64,000 bases of DNA from Ashinkailepas kermadecensis. Taxonomy: Eukaryota > Arthropoda > Thecostraca > Neolepadidae. The stretch spans positions 1-64,000 of the forward strand of contig JAOTOM010002951.1 of the NCBI GenBank assembly GCA_034440615.1, in the 5' to 3' direction. The notes beneath the pieces are model-generated. The model was not told where the DNA came from. It made no database searches and was given only the letters and a program-made list of their open reading frames with translations. The position numbers were made by a program, and so were the translations under genes. Of the stretch, positions 54,670-64,000 are shown in pieces (the stretch's first letter is position 1; each line of letters opens with the position of its first letter).

Positions 54670-56589
54670 CTGAAAGCAAGGCAAATGGTCAAACATTGAA
54701 ATGGTCTGACATGTTGAAATGGTCAAATGTTGACATCAGAACTTCATAAGTAAACAGAGAAACATCAGGTACTAGCCAGATGACACATCATCCTAACATA
54801 GATATGAATTAGAGTTGAACAACAAAGGCTTAGTGAACCTTATACATGGAAAATATGCGCTGAATAAGGATGCAATTATTTTGCTGCTGAAAACACCTTA
54901 AAATCTGCTTGCTAGTCGTGTGACCGAAAGAAGTCATGCCCACAATTATACTTGTTGATTGTATTGCAAGGCAAGCATGCACTGAAAAATGTATGCAACT
55001 CTACTATTTGCTAAACTTCCACACATACAGAGACACCAGAAGCAAAACGAAAGTTCTCGCCAATCCCTCACCAATTCAGTCTAACTATCAAACCTTGAAC
55101 CTCTCACCATTACTGAAATTTGTTCTGTTCCCTGTGGGGGAAATATGTCAACCATGTGATTTTTTGCAACATATCCAGACTTCTTTGTTTAAAGTTTAAT
55201 ACTGCGAGGGCATCATCTGGATATTGTTTTGAAAGAGGTGTATACAATATCGAGAAGGTATCAGATGTCACATGGATCCAGAGAGGGTCATGTCACCCTG
55301 GGGTGACCTGATCAACCAACAATATGGAATAAAAACATGACCTTGAGCAGCTTAACAGCACCAAAATTGTTTCCAGGAAGCATTAACCCTCTCGGGGGAT
55401 TAATGCTCGGTCGTCTCGGGGGGGGGGGGAAATTTCCAAGTTGATTTTTGGGTTGACAAGAATTTTAAGGCTGTGGTCAATTTCGCCTTCCTTTTCTGAT
55501 TCCAAAATTGTTTTGTTTTTCAAATCTCTCCTGAAATTAACTACCCAGAGCCAAGAACATGAAGTCAGTTTTGAAAACATGGACCCTAGGGACGTCATTT
55601 GGGGGGGGGATACAATTTTGGGGTGGTTTCTGGCCCTATTCGTCCAGCGCTTTCCGATGACACCTCTTTCGTTTTCGTGCGACGCTTAGTTTGAAGATTA
55701 GACGGGGGTTTCTATCAACCCCCTATGAGACTGGGTGTGAGGATCTGACCGGAAAGATGGGAAGGGATGAATGAAAGCAATGAAACCTCAGGACCAGATC
55801 AACTCCTGACCAATGGTTGCCCAGATCCCCCAGTGTCTGCATCATACATAGAAATAACACCATCCAATTGGAGACGCCTAAAGCATAGAGGAATTGCATA
55901 TTGTGCTATATTTGTCTGATAAGACAAATATAGCAAATATATAATTTCCCTCACTCTTGTAGCTTCAATAGCTTCTATGACCAGCCAGAAGGCCAAGGGG
56001 TAGCCAAGGGTACGAGTTTATCCTCCGGGAAATTAAAGGTTTCTGAAATATTTTGTGTTAAGTACAAGCATATAACATATAGCCCTTTCCTTAAAACATT
56101 TCATTTGTCTAATGCTATCACTCAAGATTTAATTTGCCTTCTTGGATCTCGTGAGCTTACACAAATGTGCTCTCTCCATCGATGTATTCTCAATTCTTGG
56201 TACAGTTGGCAATGATTTTGCTGGGGTAAATTGAGCTTATCCAGAGAACGCCACTTTTCACTACACAATTAACACAATATATGTCAAACCAATGCTCTAT
56301 TAAGAATGACATGCAATGGACATGGTTAGAGCAACAGCACAGTAATAACTACTCTGGAAGTAAAACACATGATAAAATAAACCTGCTTACCGACAACACA
56401 ACTGGCTTATCATTGTTAGGCAGGGCATGAAGGAGGAACCAAACAAATGCAGAACATTCGTATGCATGTTTGTATTTCTTAGAGATAACATTATTTGAAA
56501 AATTGAAGTGATGGAGAAAAAGTATTAGTTCGGTGCGGTTCGATTTTAGTTTAAAATAATCTAGCATGTACTAAGCTTTTGATATCCCT
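54670..56589. other. Upstream of the placed PDIA6 exons; unclassified repeats
   Basis: Should hold the missing PDIA6 start exon if its first intron is short; I could not identify it. 55385-55735 has G-runs at 55419-55429 and 55600-55608 and an ATCAACCCCC end, probably a repeat of unknown type. Confidence 0.35.
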
Positions 56590-57903
56590 CAGGACACTGG
56601 ATCGCCTAAAGCCTACATACGTTGGATCGCCAAAAACCTATCGATGTTGAGTCGCTAGACACCTAGGAATGTTCGATATGATAAAATGTACACATGTTCA
56701 GCAGCATAAAGCATACGGATGTTGGACTGAGGAAAGCCTGCCGATGTTGGATTGCATAAATACCCTTACATAAAAACGCATTAAATGATTGCTACACCTA
56801 ATATTCTATTGCATTGTGTCCATATCCTATCGTAGGATGTGCAGGAATGAGGAGGGCTACAAGTGGCAGATTGGGGCACTGAGAGATAGGTTAGCAGGGA
56901 GGGGATATCCACATATAATCATAAGTGGAAGTCTGAATAGGGTAAACAAAATGCGGAGGGGGAACTACGAATTACAAAAAGTATGAAGGCACTGTAGAAA
57001 GTTTCCCCTTGATAGTGATGTTTAGTAGCTACTTATCTGATATAAGTGGAATTCTCAGAGAAAAACGTCATCTTTTAGACAAATCTGACAGGCTAAAAAT
57101 GGAATTTCCAACTAACACAATCATAGCATACAAAAGAGGGAAAATCTTGAAGACCATCTTGTGCACAGCAAAACCCAGGTAAAAACATGGTAGGTAGAAC
57201 CCAGGGGAAGCAAGCATGTGGCAATAACTGTCCGATATGTAAACGTGTGTATGAGGGGATGACAAGGTGAAGAAGAACACGGTGATAGGACGATTGGATG
57301 CAGGACGAATAATGGTGCAAAATGACAATAGTGTGCAAAATGCATTTATATAATGCACCATACACCACATACACCATAATGGCATGTGGTGCACAAAATG
57401 CAGCTCATTTTTTGTTTGATAAACAGAAGGAACTGTATAACCACATAGAAAATCATCTATGAAGTATTCAAAAACAGCACAACACTCCCAATTTTCCAAA
57501 TTCAGCAAACCTAACACAGCCCGACCTGCGGTTGAAAATTTGTTCTCCAATTTTGTCCCCCCCAAAAAAAAAAAACCAAAACGATGTACATTTTCGAACC
57601 TAAAAAACATAATCTAACCAAACCAAACCCAACTACTTTGTTTTATGGAGGGAAGATGGGTGAAAGACATATTGCATGAACACCTTAAAGCACAGTACCA
57701 TTTTGGGTGGAATAAAATATAATGAAGAATGTCAAGTTAAAAAAAGACCTAACCCAAACTACTGATGCAGGATATCCTAAAACCTACCCATGCTAAATCA
57801 CCAAAAACCTACTGGTGACGGGTCACCAACAACTGACATTGGGTCACCCAATATCATTACACCATTCAAAGAGTATGCATGATCTGCCATTTCAATGCCA
57901 AAT

Positions 57904-58110
57904 GGCATAAAGTCATAAAGTGTTAAGGCTTAATAAGAGCCACAGGGGCCCATCTGTGTTAAGCCTATCTAGAAAAGATACTATAAAAGTACATACTCTC
58001 ACCCCAATCAATCCATTATCTCAAGTTCCCAGGGAGCTATATACCCAGTCTATCTAGCACCATTCACACTGCTCAACAATTACAAACTCCTCCATGATTT
58101 CAAATAGTGA
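57904..58110 (-). mobile_element. Solo copy of the 3' end of the CR1-like LINE
   Basis: About 200 bases matching 62338-62540 (for example AGAGCCACAGGGGCCCATCT and AAGCCTATCTAGAAAAG). On the minus strand it ends in ATGACTTTATG-type 8-bp repeats, as expected for a 5'-truncated CR1-group insertion. Confidence 0.7.
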
Positions 58111-58220
58111 AAATTTCTGTTATATGTGATTTCCCAAAGAAATGGTAGAGGAAGAAGTTGTTAGGTAAGCTTCAGCAAGTTCAGTCCATACATTTGGTTT
58201 TCAGTATGTTCAACAGCTTC
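58100..58220 (+). repeat. Module C copy
   Basis: TGATTTCAAATAGTGAAAAT ... GTAAGCTTCAGCAAGTTCAG; homologous to 21680-21815 and 59755-59890. Confidence 0.6.
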
Positions 58221-59019
58221 TTCTGCAAAAATTCCCATAAAACATACAGCTACAGATACTTGGTGTCCTAACACCTACACCTGGACATATTGTGTGGCAT
58301 AAAGCCTAAACTTATGGATATTGGATATCACAAAGCCTACAGATGCAAATGTGTAATCATACAAAACCTACATCTATTGATGTCTGAATGCACCAATCTA
58401 TGCCTACTGATGCCAGACAATATAAAATAAAAAAACAAAAATATATAGCAGAATCATTAACTGCAAACTCCCCATTTGTCACAGTTTACAGTCTTTAGAA
58501 GCAGTCAGTTGGGTATTGATATAGAAGAAGCCCTTGGTACAAACTGGAGAAAATAATATGCATTGGACTTGTTGAAGCTTACCCACCAACTTTTCTCTCT
58601 ACCATTTTTTAAAAAGAAATCTGTTGTTAGATGGGATGGGGAATGGGATAAATAAAAAAAGAAACCACTGCACCAATTTTTTGTTTAAAAATATTGATAT
58701 AGTGATTTGTTATGTGATTTGAATGAATTTGACATTCACTTCATTGGGGAAAGACAACATTTCAGGACATAAGCAATTCAACTGAACTGTTTATAATTCA
58801 ATCAAGTTGTCATTTATCCAAGAAAAGAACCTTAGCCAATTCAATTAACATTCAAAAACACAAGAAAAACATCTGGTTGAAAATGCACATAAATGTAATT
58901 TTCTCTCTCCACAACAAAATATAGGAAAAGTGTGGGGAAATGGGTGTCTGGGTGGGGCAACATATAGCGAAGAATGCTAAAAATTACAAAAAAAAATTAA
59001 CCTAACCTAACACACAGAT

Positions 59020-59290
59020 GATTGATGGCCTAAGACCTACTGATGTTGGATCTCCTAAAAGCTACTGATGTTGGATCACCTAAAACCTAGAGATGTTTGA
59101 TCACCTAAAGTCTAGGTATTGGATCACATATATTAGGTGGGTTGCAACCCACTTAATGTAGAATCACAGCTAATGGCACCACCACTGTTTTGTTGGATCA
59201 TTGAGCACCTGCCAATGTTGTGTCATATAAAACCTATGGATGTTTGACCATCTAAAATCTACTGATGCCAAATATCCTAAAATCTGCATA
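59020..59290 (+). repeat. Dispersed 25-bp minisatellite (CCTAAAACCTACTGATGTTGGATCA type)
   Basis: Unit, in two parts: CCTAAAACCTAC, then TGATGTTGGATCA. This is the best-preserved block. Related blocks are at about 56590-56770, 57760-57860 and 58255-58430, and inverted at 60310-60430. Divergence is high outside the core. Confidence 0.7.
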
Positions 59291-59754
59291 TATAAAATAT
59301 TAGTAGTGGTTAATGTGTTACTAGGCATAATTATGACAACTCATCATGTGTAGTGGCACACAGTGATCACAAAATAAACATAAAACATTGGCATTATTAT
59401 AATATAAATCTGTAAAACACTGCAATAGAACAAATCTTAGAACCAAGGTAACTTGAACAAGGCACCACTCAGCAAGTGCCACTAGAAATAAGATAGAAAT
59501 TGTGGGACTTGGAAATGGTGCTACATAATATTATGGTGATATTTAATTTACCTATCTGAATATCATATGGGAATATTGTAACTTGGAACAATATTTTAGT
59601 TACATCATTCAATAAACAAAATTCCATGAACTTATGAAAATATGTATTCAAAATCATAAACACAAACCAAGAATTCTTCTTACAGTCTGCAAGTAGCACA
59701 CAAAAAACATCATGACATGGCCAATACAGTTGGCTTTGCTGTGCTGATGGCAAT

Positions 59755-59890
59755 TCCATAATTTTAAATAGTAAATATCCCCATCATATATGATTTCCCA
59801 AATAAATGATAGAGGAACAAGTTACTTGGTGAGCTTCAACAAGTCCAGTCCATACATTTTTTCCTGATTTGTGCTCAGGTCTTCTATGTA
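59755..59890 (+). repeat. Module C copy
   Basis: TTTAAATAGTAAATATCCCC ... TCAACAAGTCCAGTCCATAC ... TTTCCTGATTTGTGCTCAGG. The best-preserved of the three copies. Confidence 0.65.
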
Positions 59891-60430
59891 AATACAAATT
59901 TTGGTTGAACCATTTCATATTCCCAAACCAATACTACAGTATGCAGTAACAGTAATTAGCAAGTATCAATGTAAACATTTTGTTGACATCAATGAAGTAT
60001 ACTTTTGTTATCATCTCATCTTCTGTCACTCCTGAAATGGGCTGTTAACAGCATCCTTCAATAATTTAACCATAACACCAATCTGTCATCTGGCAGTTGT
60101 ATGTTGGCTGTAACATGCTGTAATATTGAGTGCAGTCTCCACTTTCAGAAAGTGTATTGCTACTTGCTGATATTTATTACCTTAATTCTACATATTTCAG
60201 CAGTGTCAATGGCAAACAGTATCATGTTACTGAAACTGTCATAAAAAAGTAGAATTAGTGATTGCTTCCAACTTATGGTGTTCATTATGCCAGATCTGAT
60301 CTATTTTTTTCAATACATCAGTGGACTTTAGGTATTCCAACATCAGTAGGTTTTAGGGGATCCAGCATTAGCAGGCTATAGGTAATCCAACAGTAGATTG
60401 TAGGTGATCAAATATCAGTAGGCAAGGTTA

Positions 60431-62337
60431 GGCTTTTCATCTTTATCTTGCATTATTCTTCATTATATATTACCCCACCCAAGTCCTGTATTGCCTGCAC
60501 TTTTCCAATAATGTGTTAGGGAAAGAGGGAATAACATGTAGCTGCAGTGCTAAAACTTTCCTCTGGTGTTTTAATGGTATTTGAATGGATTTAATGTTCA
60601 TTTCTTGGTGAACTGAGTTGGTACCTATTGAGATATAGGTGCTTAAGGTTGCTTATAACTTCAAAAGTTATCATTTCACAAAGAAATCAATTTCAAATTC
60701 ACTCAAATCACATTATAAATCAGGAAAACAAATTTTTAAGTTAAAAATTGGCCTATGGTATTCTTCTATATACCAATTTACCATCAGTTGTAAGCAGACT
60801 GCCATTAAAAAAAGAAGCTTATTGAATCATTAACTAGTTCTACTTGGAGGAGTATGGTGATATAAACCACCAATTCACAATGAGCAGGATGTCACATATC
60901 TCATGAACCCACAAAATATTGATATCCCTCATAGAACATTATGAGGTTTTACAGTAGCAATTTGCTTTTTATCTTTCTGAGTCATTAGGTGGTTTTACAG
61001 CGGCTTTTTGCTCCCAGGTCACTTGGTCTCAGGAACAAGATAGGGGGAGAAGAGCTGGCATAATGATACGCAAAAATTAAAAGTGACCACCAAATCTATT
61101 TCTTGTATCAGTTTTAATACTTAAATAGTTTTTACTATTGACACTGCTGAAATAAGTAGAATTAAACTTACAAACATTAGTAAATTTCAATAAGCATTTT
61201 TATTTGCATGGAGACTGCACTCAGCTCTACGATGTCTGGCAGCGACGAATGACTGCCAGATGACAAGAAAGGGATTCTGATGAACTGGAGCCACTGAGAT
61301 GGTTCCATGATAGCTTCACGCTGCCCTGCGGTAAGACCTCTCACTTTCTGCAGGCATTCAACTTCTGGTATCTTTGAACCAAAGTGGTCATACACCTACC
61401 TCACAGCAAGGGTTTGTGACCCGATGAAACATTGCATCCATATCCAGTTCAAGTTGTTTATTTCAACAGCCCGGTTCTGTACGCACCACATTCAGTTACA
61501 TTTTGAGTGCAAGTAACGCTACTGTAGGAAGTGCAGAAGATCCCCGGTTAACATGCCTCTCACATAACATCCACTAGGGGGGTTCGGCCACCTAAGATCT
61601 GAAACTAGAAGCGCACAATTTGGAGGAATTACAGCTGTAGTGAACTCGCTGTGTATACATTTCATGACAGCAGGTCAATGTCTTCAGGGTCAAATGATGT
61701 CACAATCGGCCTCCACTCCACCCCAGCCGGCACTGCCAATACGTACAGAAAGTATGCTCGTTCCACTGCCGAACGGTAGGTGGAGACCGTTCATATGTAC
61801 GCTAGCTACGTACGCTGGTACAGACTGTGTGTGCTGTCATTATGGTTGGTAGTACAAACCCATTGTGCGATCGTTACTGCCAGCATTCTTATCATTAAAT
61901 GTTCTCCAACGTACTTCTTCAGTTCATGTCTGTAATGTTTTAGTCAAAGCCATGAATGACTTGGAAGGATCAAAACCGACTAGACGGGAGAGCAAATTGC
62001 CGCTGGAAAACCACCTATTTTTGGCTTCAACTAAAACATTCGGAATATGGACAAAAAATGTACCTACATCAGACAGCATTAATATGAAGAAGAATTGGTT
62101 TCAACCAATTTTTGCAGTTTCCTTTTCATTGACAAAAATTGCTGCTTGGTTGTGGGAAGAAAACATTACACAATGTTTTTAGTCTATTATTAGTAAGCCA
62201 TTTGATATTCAAAAACCCATACCCCAATATGCAGCATGTAACAGATCAGTTGGTACAAGAGCACCTCGCTTGCGAGCTGTGTTGTGAATATTTAATATTT
62301 GTGGCATGAGCATGTCAGGAGTATCAGGCATGGACAT
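60431..62337. other. Spacer; one weak exon candidate, no recognised gene
   Basis: AT-rich. On the minus strand 61395-61177 reads VECLQKVRGLTAGQREAIME and continues to IKMLIEIY. It is somewhat more GC-rich than its surroundings, but neither a family nor splice sites are convincing. 61500-61860 is locally CpG-containing. Confidence 0.3.
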
Positions 62338-62503
62338 AAAAGTCATAAAGTCATAAAGTATTAAGGCTTAATGAGAGCCACAGGGGCCCATCTGGGTTAA
62401 GCCTATCTAGAAAAGGTACTAGAAATGTACATACTCCCACCCCAATCAATCCCTTATCCCAAGTTCCTAGGAAGCTACATATCCCAGCCTATCTAGCACC
62501 ACT

Positions 62504-62880
62504 CACTTGCTACCGCATAACACCCTCAACAATCACAAGCCCCTCCCATCACACCCATTGTGCCACCATAGACAATCTCATCAGCATCACATCCCGAAGG
62601 AAGGTGCCGAATCCACTGCTAGGAACACCCCATACAAATTCATAAAGCATTCAGACTTAATAGTGACTCACTTGCTATTGCATAATACACTCAACAATTA
62701 CAAACTCCTCCCATCATACCTATTGTGCTACCATAGACAATCTCATCAGTATCACATCCCGAAGGAAGGTGCTGAATCCACTGCTAGGTACACCCTATAT
62801 AAAGTTATAAAGCGTTTAGACTTAATAAGAGACTCACTTGCTATTGCATAACACACTCAACAATTACAAACTCCTCCCAA
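62504..62880 (-). repeat. 165-bp tandem repeat in the LINE 3' UTR
   Basis: Units begin CACTTGCTA(C/T)(C/T)GCATAA at 62504, 62669 and 62835; the third is partial. Units one and two differ at roughly one base in ten. Confidence 0.85.
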
Positions 62881-62901
62881 CTCCCAACTCCTCCCTGTCG
62901 A

Positions 62902-64000
62902 TCAACCCTCCCTGGAATACAGAAAAACAAGCCCCCTATTCTTATAATGATTGTCTATGCCGTTTTTAAAGATGTTCAGTGTGTTGCTACTGACAATGGT
63001 TCCTGGCAGCTGGTTCCAGTGTTCTACTACCCTGCTGGTGAAGAAAGACTGTCTTAACCTTATCCTGCTGTGATTAACTTTAATTTTGAATTGATGACCT
63101 CTAATTGCATCATTTATGTTAAATTCAAACATTTCCCTGAGATATCCCTGTTCATGACCATGAACAAATTTAAAAACCTCGATGAGATCTCCTCTCAGCC
63201 GTCTATATCTATGTGAAAACATTGAATTTCTTCAATCTTTCCTCATATGCCAGGTTGCCTATACCATTAACCATTTTTGTTGCCCTCTTTTGTACTCTCT
63301 CTAAAAGCCAACAATCTTTCTCATAACTAGGGGACAAAGCTTGGGCACAGTATTCCAAATGTGGCCTGACATATGCACAGTAAAGCTTCCTGATGACCTC
63401 CTCACTTTTGTATGACACATTCCTCTGTATTGCCCCAAGCATTCTTAGTGCCTTCTTCCCGGCTTCTTTGGTCTGTTCTGATGCCCCCAATTTTGTGTTC
63501 AAAATAACACCTAAGTCCTTCTCCTGCTGAGTCACAGATAGTACTTGGCCACCCATCAAGTACGGAGCCTTCATATGCTGCCTACCTACATGCATGACTT
63601 TGCACTTATCAAAATTAAACTTCATTTGCCATTTTTCGGACCACTTCACTGGCTCGTCTAAGTCTTTCTGCAGCAAAACCTGCTCATTGTGCCTTGTTAT
63701 TGCCCTAAAGATCTTCATATCATCCGCAAATTTCAAAACCTTACTGCTTAGGCCACATTCAATGCTATTCACATATATAATGAACAATAGTGGCCCCAGT
63801 ACCGACCCCCGGGGGACTCCACTAAGAACATTTTGCTATGATGACTTTGTACCATTTAGCATCACTCTCTGCTGTTTATCTGACAGCCACAACTCTATCC
63901 ATTTTAGGATGCTACCTGCAATACCATGGACCTGAAGCTGCAACATTAACCGTTTATGGGGTACCTTGTCAAAGGCCTTACTAAAGTCAAGATATGCTAC
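62902..64000 (-). pseudogene. CR1-like LINE ORF2: reverse transcriptase palm and C-terminus, inactivated
   Basis: Enters from the right edge with VAYLDFSKAFDKVPHKRL, then SGVPRGSVLGPLLFIIYVN, the catalytic block LKFADDMKIFR (FADD near 63725), KWSEKWQMKFNFDKCKVMHV and RPHLEYCAQALSPSYEKDCW. The C-terminal part has RRLRGDLIEVFKFVHG and VVEHWNQLPGTIVSSNTLN. A TAG at 63836-63838 interrupts the frame before the catalytic block and a one-base shift near 63215 separates the C-terminal part, so this copy cannot encode a working enzyme. The endonuclease lies outside the window, if present. Confidence 0.92.

Larger units (their letters stand above)
62334..64000 (-). mobile_element. CR1/L2-like LINE, 3' half (runs off the window)
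   Basis: Minus strand: reverse transcriptase and C-terminal ORF2 (64000-62902), then a 3' UTR with a tandem 165-bp unit, ending in repeats of TTTATGAC at about 62334-62355. Terminal 8-bp repeats and a 3'-anchored truncated copy at 57904-58110 are typical of the CR1/L2 group. Confidence 0.85.

Noticed and set aside
57068..57610. 180-codon minus-strand frame with hydrophobic stretches
   Set aside because: AT-rich repeat sequence (module A follows it), no recognised domain, and the apparent membrane segments come from T-rich codons.

Overview
This is animal nuclear DNA. The evidence is a spliced protein disulfide isomerase gene with GT-AG introns, CR1-like and jockey/I-like LINE remnants, tRNA-derived SINEs, and hAT-type and Tc1-type DNA transposon ends. 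Short CCTAACC / GGTTAGG motifs are scattered through 16.5-24 kb and 56-61 kb. They match the arthropod TTAGG telomere unit, so an arthropod (possibly a chelicerate) is my best guess, with low confidence.

Layout. 1-5527: a nearly complete copy (G1) of a large non-autonomous DNA element full of 20-22 bp GC-rich units. 5528-7194: AT-rich spacer. 7195-14712: second copy (G2). 14713-24994: degraded LINE, dispersed repeat modules, a hAT MITE, and one candidate first exon near 18.4 kb inside a CpG-rich patch. 24995-26760: fragment of the large element followed by an ORF1-bearing LINE derivative. 26761-32726: a zinc-finger/transposon-associated pseudogene, a CR1 ORF1 fragment, a TIR element rich in AGGTCA-type half-sites, and a tRNA-SINE. 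32735-40093: third copy (G3) with a perfect 8-bp target-site duplication. 40465-46520: two more degraded copies (G4, G5), a MITE, a Tc1-like end and a second tRNA-SINE. 47622-54669 (minus strand): P5/PDIA6, the one convincing host gene; five exons are placed and the start-codon exon is not. 54670-62340: AT-rich repeats including a 25-bp dispersed minisatellite. 62334-64000: 3' half of a CR1-like LINE running off the window edge.

Most long open frames here are not genes. They are stop-free readings of 20-, 21- and 48-bp tandem repeats.

The most interesting content is (i) the giant non-autonomous element: about 15-bp TIRs, an 8-bp TSD, up to 7.5 kb, no transposase, collinear degenerate units with separate local amplifications, and a long inverted repeat in two of three copies; and (ii) an ultra-short (about 61 bp) TAAC-tailed retroposon. 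It carries 12-15 bp target-site duplications, shows reciprocal filled/empty sites between copies of the giant element, sits inside a minisatellite higher-order unit, and lies about 15 bases from a PDIA6 splice acceptor.
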